From: Sphaerisporangium sp. TRM90804
GTDB taxonomy: Bacteria; Actinomycetota; Actinomycetes; Streptosporangiales; Streptosporangiaceae
Length of the DNA stretch: 61,929 nucleotides
NCBI RefSeq assembly: GCF_029846175.1
Contig: NZ_JARWAC010000034.1
Location: 1-61,929, forward strand
Direction: 5' to 3'
In this document: one piece after another, positions 43,605 to 52,279 of the stretch
Layout of the letters: each line of letters begins with the position of its first letter
Position numbering within the stretch: the stretch's first letter is position 1
Notes under the pieces: model-generated
What the model saw: only the letters and a program-made list of their open reading frames with translations
Databases searched by the model: none
What the model was told of the DNA's origin: nothing
Made by a program: the position numbers and the translations under genes

Positions 43605-44444
43605 TCACCGCCCGCTCAGCGCGTCGGCGAGCGCCGACAGCAGGGAGGCCACCCCCCTGGGCCCGTCCACGACGACGTCGGCCAGGGCCGCCAGCTCGCT
43701 GACCTCCGCGGACGCGCTGCACACGGTCACGCCCGGCAGTCCCGAGTCGCGCACCGCCTCGAACGCGGCGAGGTCGCCCAGGTCGTCCCCGCCGAACAGG
43801 ACGGACCCGGCGCCCCGCTCGGCGAGGAAGGCCAGCAGGGCCTGCCCCTTGTCCATGCCCGAGGGGCGCAGCTCCAGCACCAGGCGGCCCGGCTCGACGA
43901 CCAGCCCGTGGGCGGCGGCCAGCGCGGCCAGCGGCTCGCGCAGCGTGCGGAGCGCGCCTTCGGGGTCGGCGGCGCGCCGGGTGTGCACGGCGACGGCACG
44001 GCCCTTGTCCTCGACGGTCACCCCCGGCGCCTCGCCGTCGCCGGGGGGCAGGCCGAGCGCGGTCAGCAGGGCGGGCAGCTCGGCGCGCACGCGGTCGACG
44101 CCCGGCGGTGGCGGCGGCGAGGTCACCAGCCCCGACTCCCAGCGCTCCAGGCCGTACTGGCCGAGCACCACGAGGCCGGGCACGTCGGCGAGCCCGGGGC
44201 CGCCCGGCACGTGACCGTAGGCGATGGCGGTGGCGGCGGGGCGGCCGGTGACGATCACGACGGCCCCGACCAGCGCGCCCAGCCTGACCAGCGCCGCGGC
44301 GGCGTCCGGTGCGACCCGCGCGTCGGCGGGGTCGGGGACGATGGGCGCCAGCGTGCCGTCGAAGTCGAGCCCGATCACCGCCGAGGCCGGGTCGCTCCTG
44401 ATAGCTGACAAACCGGCTATGTCCGGCAAAACATCGTTAGTCAC
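43605..44444 (-). CDS. otsB: Trehalose-6-phosphate phosphatase
   Basis: HAD phosphatase of 279 residues that removes phosphate from trehalose-6-phosphate. Motif I is GLDFDGTLAPI (Asp27, Asp29), motif II VIVTGR, a Lys region ELRPSGMDKGQAL, motif IV FGGDDLGDLAAF. It completes the OtsA-OtsB pathway in this window. The DUF3263 gene lies 21 bp upstream in the same direction. Confidence 0.94.
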   Translation of the reverse strand: MTNDVLPDIAGLSAIRSDPASAVIGLDFDGTLAPIVPDPADARVAPDAAAALVRLGALVGAVVIVTGRPAATAIAYGHVPGGPGLADVPGLVVLGQYGLERWESGLVTSPPPPPGVDRVRAELPALLTALGLPPGDGEAPGVTVEDKGRAVAVHTRRAADPEGALRTLREPLAALAAAHGLVVEPGRLVLELRPSGMDKGQALLAFLAERGAGSVLFGGDDLGDLAAFEAVRDSGLPGVTVCSASAEVSELAALADVVVDGPRGVASLLSALADALSGR

Positions 44445-44465
44445 GCGTGAAGCAGTACCCCGTGA

Positions 44466-44780
44466 TCAGGGGCGCATACCCAGGCGGCGCGCGGCGCGCT
44501 CGCGCCGGCGCGAGGCGCGCAGGCGGCGCAGCCGCTTGACCGTCATCGGATCGTGGGCCAGCGCCTCGGGCCGTTCGACGAGCCGGCCGAGCAACTGGTA
44601 GTAACGCGTGGCGGAGATGCCGAAGGTCTCGCGGATGGCCTGCTCCTTGGCGCCCGCGTGGCGCCACCACTGACGCTCGAAGGCGAGGAGCTCACGCTCG
44701 CGTGCGGTCAGCTCTCCGGAGGCGTGGGGGGCCGGCAGATCCTCGGGGTCGGCGTCACCGTGTTCCGGAGCGGTGTCCAT
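44466..44780 (-). CDS. DUF3263 helix-turn-helix protein
   Basis: Protein of 104 residues matching DUF3263: ELTARERELLAFERQWWRHA and the HTH-like GISATRYYQLLGRLVERPEA. The C-terminus is very Arg-rich (RRLRASRRRERAARRLG). It may bind DNA or RNA. GAGGAGGA ribosome site. It lies just before otsB, so the two may be cotranscribed. Upstream, 44781-45187 holds palindromes (44848-44861 and 44872-44909) but no gene I can support. Confidence 0.85.
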   Translation of the reverse strand: MDTAPEHGDADPEDLPAPHASGELTARERELLAFERQWWRHAGAKEQAIRETFGISATRYYQLLGRLVERPEALAHDPMTVKRLRRLRASRRRERAARRLGMRP

Positions 44781-45024
44781 GCTGTCCTCCTCGATCGGGC
44801 ACGCGGGAGACGCGGGACGGCGAGCGGGCACGGGGGAGCGGGAGACGGGCGTGAACGCCCCGACGAGCGACCCATGGCCACGACCCGCGGATGCGGCCCG
44901 TGGCCATGGTAGTCGGGAATCCAGGGCCGTTCATGACACTTCAGCAGACCCGCATATCGCCCACATCTCGGAGGAGACCGGCAAACGTCTCGTACCACTG
45001 CGATAGGCCCGCCCTGGAGGGGAA

Positions 45025-45052
45025 TGACGTTCGGTGTGGTCGTCGAACGTCA
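45025..45052. promoter_or_regulatory. Perfect inverted repeat upstream of SAM hydrolase gene
   Basis: TGACGTTCG (45025-45033), 10 bases, CGAACGTCA (45044-45052). The arms pair fully. It lies about 170 bp before the SAM hydrolase gene and about 245 bp before the DUF3263 gene, so it could be an operator for either. The arms resemble half of an SOS box (CGAAC) but the spacing does not fit one. Confidence 0.45.
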
Positions 45053-45187
45053 CACCGCCCGGGCCGCGCTGACACGAGGAAGGCGCCGCGCCGCGTCCGC
45101 GACGCGCCCGCCCGCCCCGGGCGCGCGGCGGGCCGACCGGCCGGAACAGCGGATCGCCGCGTTCACGATCTCTCCGGATGCGCCCCT

Positions 45188-45215
45188 ATGACACCGCGAC
45201 TTCACGCCGTACAGT
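45188..45215 (+). promoter_or_regulatory. Promoter for SAM hydrolase gene
   Basis: ATGACA (45188-45193), 16 bases, TACAGT (45210-45215). The gene's GTG at 45224 is 9 bases after the -10 box, as in leaderless transcripts. This argues for the later start. Confidence 0.5.
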
Positions 45216-45223
45216 CACCAGAT

Positions 45224-46036
45224 GTGACCTCTGTCATCACGCTTCTCACCGACTACGGCCTGGAAGACGGGTTCGTGGCCTCATGCCACGGGGTGATCAT
45301 CAGCATCGCCCCGCAGACGCGGATCATCGACGTCTGCCACCTGGTCCCGGCCGGCGACATCAGGCGCGGCGCCGCGATCCTCGCGCAGACCCTGCCGTAC
45401 CTGCCGGCGGGCGTGCACGTCGCCGCCGTCGACCCCTCCGCCGCAGGGGCCCGCCGCTCGGTCGCCGTCGAGGCGGGGAACAGGCTTTTCATCGGCCCCG
45501 ACAACGGGCTGCTGTCGTGGGCGCTGCTCGCCGCGGGCGGCGCGCGCACCGCGTACGAGATCGCCAACACCGAGCTGTTCCTGTCACCGGTGTCGCCGAC
45601 GTTCCACGGGCGCGACATCTACGCCCCGGTGGCCGCGCACCTGTGCGGGGGGCGCAAGCCGGCCGACCTCGGCCCGGAGATCCCGCTCGACCGCCTGCTG
45701 TCCCTGCCGGCGCCCACCGCGCGGCGCGGGGAGGACGCCGTGGAGGGCGAGGTGCTCTCGCTCGACCGCTACGGCAACGTGCAGCTGTCGGTGACCGCCG
45801 ACGACCTCGCCGCGCTCGGCATCAGGGTGGGCGGCACCGTCGCGGTCTCCATGGGGCGGCGGCAGGTCACCATGCCGTTCCGCGACACCTACGCCGCCGT
45901 GCCGCCCGGCACGCTGGTCGTGTTCACCGACTCCGCCGGGCTGGTCGCGTTCGCGGTCAACTCCGGCGACGCCGCGCAGCGCCTCGGCCTGCCGCCCGGC
46001 GCGCACGTCAGGCTGGCCCGCGGCCCCGAGATCTGA
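45224..46036 (+). CDS. SAM hydroxide adenosyltransferase (DUF62 family)
   Basis: Protein of 270 residues that splits S-adenosylmethionine to adenosine and methionine with water. Seen: ITLLTDYGLEDGFVASCHG, DPSAAGARRSVAVEAGN, FHGRDIYAPVAAHL and EGEVLSLDRYGNVQLSVTA. The family also includes fluorinases and chlorinases such as SalL. I cannot assign halide specificity by eye. It may tune SAM levels that also act on the thrC riboswitch about 6 kb away. Confidence 0.9.
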   Translation: MTSVITLLTDYGLEDGFVASCHGVIISIAPQTRIIDVCHLVPAGDIRRGAAILAQTLPYLPAGVHVAAVDPSAAGARRSVAVEAGNRLFIGPDNGLLSWALLAAGGARTAYEIANTELFLSPVSPTFHGRDIYAPVAAHLCGGRKPADLGPEIPLDRLLSLPAPTARRGEDAVEGEVLSLDRYGNVQLSVTADDLAALGIRVGGTVAVSMGRRQVTMPFRDTYAAVPPGTLVVFTDSAGLVAFAVNSGDAAQRLGLPPGAHVRLARGPEI

Positions 46037-46044
46037 GCATCCAA

Positions 46045-46085
46045 CGGCGAACCCCCCGCGGGCAGGGCCCGCGGGGGGTTCGCCG
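46045..46085. terminator. Strong intrinsic-type terminator after SAM hydrolase gene
   Basis: A long stem, CGGCGAACCCCCCGCGGG with its complement, spans 46045-46085 around a short loop. It lies between convergent genes. Confidence 0.85.
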
Positions 46086-46171
46086 TGATCCGTGCGCGGC
46101 GCGCCATCGCCTCCCCCGCCATGGCGCCCTCCACCGGCCTCTCGCGGCGTGTGTCACGTCGCGGGCGGCGG

Positions 46172-47182
46172 TCACACGTGCAGGACGTCGTGCTCCTCCG
46201 CGAAGTGGCAGGCGCTGTAGTGGCCGCCCGCGCGGATCTCCAGCAGCGGCTCCTGCTGCGCGCAGATGTCCTGCGCCTTCCAGCAGCGGGTGCGGAACCG
46301 GCAGCCCGAAGGCGGGTCGGCCGGCGAGGGCGGGTCACCCTGCAGGATGATCCGCTCGCGCTGCTCGCGGCCCTCGGGGTCGGGGACCGGCACGGCCGAC
46401 AGGAGCGCCTGGGTGTACGGGTGGCTGGAGCGCTCGTAGATCGCGGCGTCCTGCCCCAGCTCGACGATCTTGCCCAGGTACATCACCGCGACCCGGTCGG
46501 AGATGTGCCGGACGACCGACAGGTCGTGGGCGATGAAGATGTAGGCCAGGTTGAACTCGTTCTGCAGCTTCTCCAGCAGGTTCATGACCTGGGCCTGGAT
46601 CGACACGTCCAGCGCCGACACCGGCTCGTCGCAGATGATGATCTCGGGCTGGAGCGCGAGCCCCCGGGCGATGCCGATGCGCTGGCGCTGGCCGCCGGAG
46701 AACTGGTGCGGGTAGCGGTTGATGTGCTCGGGGTTGAGGCCGACCACCTCCAGCAGCTCCTGCACCTTCTTGCGCCGGTCGCCCTTGGGCGCGACCTCGG
46801 AGTGGATCTCGTACGGCTCGCCGATGATGTCGCCGACGGTCATGCGCGGGTTCAGCGAGGTGTACGGGTCCTGCATGACCATCTGGATGTTGCGGCGCAT
46901 CCGCTTCAGCTCGCCGCCGTGCGCCTTGGCCATGTCGATCCCGTTGATCTTCACCTCGCCCGAGGTCGGCCGCTCCAGCGCCATCAGCAGCTTCGCCAGC
47001 GTGGACTTGCCGCACCCCGACTCGCCCACGATGCCGAGCGTCTCGCCACGGTGCAGGTCGAACGACACGCCGTCGACCGCCTTGATCGCGCCGATCTGGC
47101 GCTTCAGCACGATGCCCTGGGTCAGCGCGAAGTGCTTGACCAGGTCGCGGACCTCCAGGATCCGCTCACTGGACGGTGCCAT
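46172..47182 (-). CDS. Oligopeptide ABC transporter ATP-binding protein, OppF type
   Basis: ATPase of 336 residues: Walker A GESGCGKST, Q-loop QDPYTSLNP, signature FSGGQRQRIGIARGL, Walker B IICDEPVSALD. The C-terminal oligo_HPY domain has CRFRTRC and CAQQEP Cys clusters. It overlaps the OppD-type gene by 17 bp and is the last gene of the operon. Substrate is probably peptides. Confidence 0.94.
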   Translation of the reverse strand: MAPSSERILEVRDLVKHFALTQGIVLKRQIGAIKAVDGVSFDLHRGETLGIVGESGCGKSTLAKLLMALERPTSGEVKINGIDMAKAHGGELKRMRRNIQMVMQDPYTSLNPRMTVGDIIGEPYEIHSEVAPKGDRRKKVQELLEVVGLNPEHINRYPHQFSGGQRQRIGIARGLALQPEIIICDEPVSALDVSIQAQVMNLLEKLQNEFNLAYIFIAHDLSVVRHISDRVAVMYLGKIVELGQDAAIYERSSHPYTQALLSAVPVPDPEGREQRERIILQGDPPSPADPPSGCRFRTRCWKAQDICAQQEPLLEIRAGGHYSACHFAEEHDVLHV

Positions 47183-48203
47183 CGAGGACCTCCCGGTAGT
47201 AGTGGCAGGCGCTTCCGCGCGTCCCGCTGATCTCGTAGAGCGGCGGCACGTCGGTGACGCAGTTGGGGCGGCCGTACGGGCATCGGGGGTGGAAGGCACA
47301 GCCCGGGGGCATGTTGAGCAGGTTGGGCGGCAGGCCCTTGATGGCGTAGAGCTCCTGGCCCTTCATGTCGACCCGCGGGATGGAGTCGAGCAGGCCCTTG
47401 GAGTACGGGTGCGCCGGGTTCTTGTAGATGTCATGGACGAGCGCGTGCTCGACGATCCGCCCGGCGTACATGACCGCGATCTTGTCGGCGACGTCCGCCA
47501 CCACGCCGAGGTCGTGGGTGATCAGGATGAGGCCCATGTTGCTCTCGCGCTGCAGCTCGGCGAGCAGGTCCATGATCTGGGCCTGGACGGTCACGTCGAG
47601 CGCCGTGGTGGGCTCGTCGGCGATCAGGACCTCCGGGTCGAGCGCGATCGCCATCGCGATCATGATGCGCTGCCGCATGCCGCCGGAGAACTGGTGCGGG
47701 TAGTCGTTGACCCGCTGTCTGGCGGCCGGGATGCGCACACGGTCCATCAGCTCGACGGCCTTGTTGTTGGCGTCGCGCCGCGACATGCCGCGGTGCACGC
47801 GGAACATCTCGCCGATCTGCCAGCCCACGGTGAACACCGGGTTGAGCGCCGAGAGGGCGTCCTGGAAGATCATGGCGATGCGCTGGCCGCGGATCTGGCC
47901 GCGAGCCTGCTCCGACAACTGGAGCACGTCGGTGCCGCGGAAGCGCACCTCACCCTTGGGGATGCGGGCGGGCGGCATGTCGAGGATGCCCATGATCGCC
48001 TGCGCGGTGACCGACTTGCCCGAGCCGGACTCGCCCAGCACCGCGAGGGACTCGCCGGCGTTCACGGTGTAGCTGACACCGTTCACCGCCCGGACCACAC
48101 CCTGGCGGGTGGCGAACTCCACGTGGAGGTTGTCCACCACGAGGAGCGGCTCCTGCGCGACCTCGTCGGCCGGCGGATGCGTGTCGATTGACGGGTTCTT
48201 CAC
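47166..48203 (-). CDS. Oligopeptide ABC transporter ATP-binding protein, OppD type
   Basis: ATPase of 345 residues: Walker [11 protein letters not shown]-loop QDALSALNP, signature [15 protein letters not shown], Walker [11 protein letters not shown]. The oligo_HPY tail has [14 protein letters not shown]. It follows the OppC-type gene by 15 bp. It works as a heterodimer with the OppF-type protein. Confidence 0.94.
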   Translation of the reverse strand: MKNPSIDTHPPADEVAQEPLLVVDNLHVEFATRQGVVRAVNGVSYTVNAGESLAVLGESGSGKSVTAQAIMGILDMPPARIPKGEVRFRGTDVLQLSEQARGQIRGQRIAMIFQDALSALNPVFTVGWQIGEMFRVHRGMSRRDANNKAVELMDRVRIPAARQRVNDYPHQFSGGMRQRIMIAMAIALDPEVLIADEPTTALDVTVQAQIMDLLAELQRESNMGLILITHDLGVVADVADKIAVMYAGRIVEHALVHDIYKNPAHPYSKGLLDSIPRVDMKGQELYAIKGLPPNLLNMPPGCAFHPRCPYGRPNCVTDVPPLYEISGTRGSACHYYREVLDGTVQ

Positions 48204-48218
48204 CTTCGGTGCCCTCTC

Positions 48219-49139
48219 CTACCGCAGCTTGGGGTCAAGCGCGTCACGAACCGCGTCACCCAGCATGACGACGCTGAGGATGGTCAGGCTCAGGAACAGC
48301 GCGGGGAACAGCAGCGGCAGCGGCGCCTCCAGGAAGCGGTTGCGCGCGTCCGCGATCATCAGCCCCCAGGAGATCTGCGGAGACTGGATGCCCACGCCGA
48401 GGAAGGACAGCGCCGCCTCGCCCGCGATGAACGCTCCCAGGTTGATCGTGGAGACCACGATGACCGGCGCGACCGCGTTGGGAAGGATGTGCCGGACCAT
48501 GATGCGCCCGGGACTCGCGCCGAGCGCGCGGGCCGCGACCACGTAGTCCTGGTGCTTGGCGGTGATGACCGCGGCGCGCATGATGCGCAGGATCATCGGC
48601 CAGGCCAGGATCGCCAGGGCCAGCACCACGCTGGTGATGCCGGCGTTGTCGCGGCCGATGATCGACAGGATGAGCAGCGCGCCCAGGATGGAGGGGATGG
48701 CGAAGAAGATCTCGGCGACGCGGGAGAGGATCACGTCGACCCAGCGCCCGTAGAAGCCGGCCAGCAGACCGAGCGCGCCACCGACGAGCCCGGTCACCAC
48801 GGCGCTGACGAAGCCCACGACGATCGAGACGCGCGCGCCGTGCATGACCCGCGAGTACACGTCGCAGCCGAGGTTGTCGGTGCCGAACCAGTGCGCCGCG
48901 CTGATGCCCTGCCGGGACTCGGCGAGCTGGCAGGTGACGGGGGCGACGCCCACGGTGTCGAACAGGCCCGGGAACGCCGAGACGGCGACGAAGAGCGACA
49001 CCATGATCGACGCGATGATGAAGACCTTGTTGTGCCGGAGGTCGTACCACGCGTCCGACCACAGGCTGGCGGGCTTCTCCTGCTTGGCGGGCTGCGCCGA
49101 CGGCGCGGCGGACTCAGCCGGCAGAGTGTCGTTACTCAT
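48219..49139 (-). CDS. Oligopeptide ABC transporter permease, OppC type
   Basis: Membrane protein of 306 residues with an N-terminal OppC helix, about six helices and the EAA loop AARALGASPGRIMVRHILPN. The start overlaps the OppB-type gene by 8 bp. Confidence 0.93.
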   Translation of the reverse strand: MSNDTLPAESAAPSAQPAKQEKPASLWSDAWYDLRHNKVFIIASIMVSLFVAVSAFPGLFDTVGVAPVTCQLAESRQGISAAHWFGTDNLGCDVYSRVMHGARVSIVVGFVSAVVTGLVGGALGLLAGFYGRWVDVILSRVAEIFFAIPSILGALLILSIIGRDNAGITSVVLALAILAWPMILRIMRAAVITAKHQDYVVAARALGASPGRIMVRHILPNAVAPVIVVSTINLGAFIAGEAALSFLGVGIQSPQISWGLMIADARNRFLEAPLPLLFPALFLSLTILSVVMLGDAVRDALDPKLR

Positions 49140-50073
49140 AGCGGATCCTGGGATCGAGGACGGCGTACAGCAGGTCGACGACGAGGTTGGCGACGATGTA
49201 GATCAGCACGAGGACCGTCACGATGCCGACCACCACGGGGTTCTCCCGCAGGTAGACCGAGGTGAAGAGCTGCTGGCCGATGCCGGGCAGGTTGAAGATC
49301 GTCTCGGTGATGACCGCGCCGCCCATAAGGGCGCCGAGGTCCGCGCCCAGGTACGTGACCAGGGGGATGAGCGAGTTGCGCAGCGCGTGCCGTCCGAGCA
49401 CGCGGCTTCGGGGCATGCCCTTGGCGACGGCCGTGCGGACGTAGTCGGCGCGCAGCGTCTCCATCAGGCTCGTGCGGGTGAGCCGCGTGAGGTAGGCGAT
49501 CGAGACGGTGGCGAGGACGAAGCCGGGCAGCAGATAACTGCGGATTCCGTCCTGCACTCCCGCGACGGGGAAGAAGGCGATGCCCAGGCTCGTCTTGAGC
49601 TGCACGCCGAGCACGAGCTGGAGAACGAAGCCGCTGACCAGGGTGGGGATCGACACCAGCAGGAGCGTGAAGGCCAGGATGGCCTTGTCCTCCCATCGGC
49701 CACGGCGCAGGGCGGCCCAGAGCCCGAGCCCGATGCCGATGACGGCCTCGAACAACAGGGCGGTCGTGGCGAGCTTCAAGGTGACCGCGAACTTACCCTC
49801 GAAGATCGTCGAAACCGGCAGGCCGCGGAAGGTGGTGCCGAAGTTGCCGCTCACGATGTCACGGAGGTAGTAGCCGTACCGCACGATGAGCGGGTCGTTC
49901 AGGTGGAACTGCTCTCTCAGCGTCGCCGCGAGGATGGGGTCGACACGCCTCTCGCCGGCCAGCGCCTGGATGGGGTCTCCGGGAAGCGCGTACACGATGG
50001 CGAAGATGAGAAAGGTGGTGCCCAGCAGCACAGGGATCGCCTGGAGCAGGCGCCTGATGACGAAGCGGCCCAT
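49132..50073 (-). CDS. Oligopeptide ABC transporter permease, OppB type
   Basis: Membrane protein of 313 residues: start MGRFVIRRLLQAIPVLLGTT, ALPGDPIQAL, and the EAA loop AVAKGMPRSRVLGRHALRN. It follows the binding-protein gene through a 115-bp gap with two stem-loops. Confidence 0.94.
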   Translation of the reverse strand: MGRFVIRRLLQAIPVLLGTTFLIFAIVYALPGDPIQALAGERRVDPILAATLREQFHLNDPLIVRYGYYLRDIVSGNFGTTFRGLPVSTIFEGKFAVTLKLATTALLFEAVIGIGLGLWAALRRGRWEDKAILAFTLLLVSIPTLVSGFVLQLVLGVQLKTSLGIAFFPVAGVQDGIRSYLLPGFVLATVSIAYLTRLTRTSLMETLRADYVRTAVAKGMPRSRVLGRHALRNSLIPLVTYLGADLGALMGGAVITETIFNLPGIGQQLFTSVYLRENPVVVGIVTVLVLIYIVANLVVDLLYAVLDPRIRYE

Positions 50074-50094
50074 TGATTCTCCCGATCATTACAA

Positions 50095-50127
50095 AGGGCG
50101 GCCCGCCGCAACCAACTGGGCCGCCCT
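50095..50127 (-). terminator. Stem-loop before oppB-type gene
   Basis: AGGGCGGCCC and GGGCCGCCCT, a 10-bp perfect stem with a 13-base loop, between the binding-protein and permease genes. With the neighbouring hairpin it could weaken read-through or protect the upstream mRNA. Confidence 0.6.
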
Positions 50128-50141
50128 CGTGGGGTTGTCTC

Positions 50142-50182
50142 CCACTCCGGGTGACTCGAATGTACCGGGTCACCCGGAGTGG
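50142..50182 (-). terminator. Long stem-loop after binding-protein gene
   Basis: CCACTCCGGGTGAC and GTCACCCGGAGTGG, a 14-bp perfect stem with a 13-base loop, starting 7 bp after the binding-protein stop. Such a structure commonly raises the ratio of binding protein to permease. Confidence 0.7.
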
Positions 50183-50188
50183 TCGACG

Positions 50189-51835
50189 TCAGGCCTTCTC
50201 TACGTTGAACAGGTCGATCCGCTCGAACGGGTCGATCTTCACGTTCTTCACGTTGGCCGAGTACGCACCATTGGTCTGGTAGAAGTACACCGGAATGTAC
50301 GGCAGCTCCTCCAGCACCAGGTCGTCAGCCTTCTGGTAGAAGGGCAGGCCCTCGTCGAGGGTCTTGGCCGCGTCGCCCTGCGTGACCAGGTCGTCGAATT
50401 CCTTGCTCTCGAACCCGGAATAGTTGGAGCTCCCGCCGGTCCCGAACTGCGGGCGGAGGTAGTTCTCCGGCGACGGGTAGTCCATGATCCACGCCATGCG
50501 GAAGGCGCCCTGCCACTTCTTGGCGCCCAGGTCGTCGAGGATGGTGGCGAACTTCTCCACCGGCTTGGGGGTCACCTCGACGCCGAGGTTGGTGCGCAGG
50601 TTGTTCGCGACCGCCTCGATCCACTCCTTGTGGCCGCCGTCCGCGTTGTAACCCAGCTCGATGGCGCCCATGCTGGGACCACCGGCCGAGGTGAACAGCT
50701 CCTTGGCCTTGGCGGGGTCGTAGTTGCAGGTCTCGCCACAGGCGCCCTGCCGGTAGCCGGGGACGACCGGGCTGATGAAGTCGTCGGCCGGGACACGGGT
50801 GCCCGAGAAGACGGTCTCGGTGATCGTCTTGCGGTCGATCGCCATGGAGACGGCCTTGCGGATGTCCTTGTTCTTGGCGTAGTCGGCGCCGCTCTTGATC
50901 GGGAAGCCGATGTAGCCGATGCCCGAGGACGGCTGCTCGATGTACCGCTCGCCGAACTCCTGCTTGGCGGAGGCGATCTGCTCGGCGGGCAGCTGGTCCA
51001 TGATGTCCAGGTTGCCGGCGCGCAGGTCGTTGTAGGCCGTGTTGAGGTCGGTGTAGATCTTGAAGTCGACCGCCTCGATCTTGGCCTTGCCCTCCATGAA
51101 CTCCTCGTTGCGGACCGTCGAGATGGTCTGGTCCGTGCCGCGCTTCCACGGCTTGGAGATCTTGAAGGGGCCGTTGCCGACCGGGTTGCCGCCGAAGTCG
51201 GCCTTGAGCTTGCCCTCGGACTCGAAGGCGGCCTTGGGCAGCCCGTAGAACGCGGTGTAGCCGAGCATGGTCGGGAAGCCCGAGAACGGGTTCTTGAGCT
51301 CGACCGTGAAGGTCTTGTCGTCGACGACCTTCAGACCCGCCAGGGTCGTGGCCGTCGGCGTCTTGCCCTCGCCCGGGTTCATCTCGTCGTAGCCCTTGAC
51401 GCTTCCGAAGAAGTAGTTGCCCTCCTGGGCGTTGGCGCCGTTGGCCGTGTAGTTCCAGGAGTCGACGAAGTTCTGGGCGACGACGGGCTCACCGTTGTGC
51501 CACTTGTACCCGTCCTTCAGCTTGATCGTCCACGTCGTGGCATCGGGCGACTCGATGGACTCCGCGACACGGTTGTAGGGCTTCTTCTCCGCGTCGTAGT
51601 CCACGAGACCGACGAAGAGTGCGTTCAGCACCTCCGCGCCGCTGGTCTCGGTGGTGTTGCCCGGAATGAGGTCGTGCTGGGGTTCTGCGATCTCAACCCG
51701 TACCGCTCCAGCGGCTCCGCCGGCACCGGCGGTGGAACCGGTGCCCGACGACTCACCGCCACCACCACACGCCGCGACCGCGAGTGCGAGCAGCGCGGTG
51801 CCGGCGACGATCTGTGCGCCCTTGGTCACACGCAT
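50189..51835 (-). CDS. Oligopeptide ABC transporter substrate-binding lipoprotein
   Basis: Protein of 548 residues, SBP_bac_5 family. The signal peptide ends LALAVAAC with lipidated Cys23, followed by a Gly/Ser-rich tether. Seen: EVLNALFVGLVDYDAEKK and AVSMAIDRKTITETVFSG. It captures peptides outside the cell and passes them to the permeases. It is the first gene of a five-gene importer. The 444-bp gap upstream (51836-52279) is shared with the divergent exporter genes. Confidence 0.95.
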   Translation of the reverse strand: MRVTKGAQIVAGTALLALAVAACGGGGESSGTGSTAGAGGAAGAVRVEIAEPQHDLIPGNTTETSGAEVLNALFVGLVDYDAEKKPYNRVAESIESPDATTWTIKLKDGYKWHNGEPVVAQNFVDSWNYTANGANAQEGNYFFGSVKGYDEMNPGEGKTPTATTLAGLKVVDDKTFTVELKNPFSGFPTMLGYTAFYGLPKAAFESEGKLKADFGGNPVGNGPFKISKPWKRGTDQTISTVRNEEFMEGKAKIEAVDFKIYTDLNTAYNDLRAGNLDIMDQLPAEQIASAKQEFGERYIEQPSSGIGYIGFPIKSGADYAKNKDIRKAVSMAIDRKTITETVFSGTRVPADDFISPVVPGYRQGACGETCNYDPAKAKELFTSAGGPSMGAIELGYNADGGHKEWIEAVANNLRTNLGVEVTPKPVEKFATILDDLGAKKWQGAFRMAWIMDYPSPENYLRPQFGTGGSSNYSGFESKEFDDLVTQGDAAKTLDEGLPFYQKADDLVLEELPYIPVYFYQTNGAYSANVKNVKIDPFERIDLFNVEKA

Positions 51836-52072
51836 CGTGGATTATTCCTCCCTCTAAGGTGGGCGTAGCGCACTGAACCGCTCATGTCGGGGCGGTCCCA
51901 GGGGATCTGACCCCGGGATTCGCGGACACGGTCAAATCAGACGACGCCCTGCCAGTCGACCGTGAGCATCCCTCACTACTTCTCACCAGCGAGTCTCTGG
52001 CGCGTTGCAGTTCGGTCACACGTGTCCCTGTCCGGACGTCACACGCATACCAACTAGGCCGTTAATAATGCC

Positions 52073-52101
52073 TTGATACGGCATAAAGTCCTCACTAAGG
52101 T
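52073..52101 (+). promoter_or_regulatory. Strong-looking promoter in 52-kb gap
   Basis: TTGATA (52073-52078), 17 bases, TAAGGT (52096-52101). It points towards the ABC permease 180 bp downstream. The long gap to the gene suggests a leader or a small RNA. A second -10, TAGAGT (52267-52272), is just 8 bp before the permease ATG and could give a leaderless transcript. Confidence 0.55.
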
Positions 52102-52279
52102 ACACAGGCCCTCCATAGATCGCATCATGGGTTGCGTCCGCCACCGCCGACTCCCCCGTGTCGCCGACCTGCGTCGACGGCGCCGAAGGCTTCTGGACGG
52201 GCATCGGGGCCGCCGCGACGCCGCCGGACGAGGACCGCCGCAGGCATGTCATTCATCCGCATCCTCTAGAGTCCATGCC

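Noticed and set aside
45025..45052. Second SOS box
   Set aside because: Arms contain CGAAC/GTTCG but in the wrong orientation and with 10 bases between; it does not match TCGAAC-N4-GTTCGA.
52016..52252. Minus-strand ORF of 78 residues in the 52-kb gap
   Set aside because: No domain, no good ribosome site, and it overlaps a plausible plus-strand promoter.
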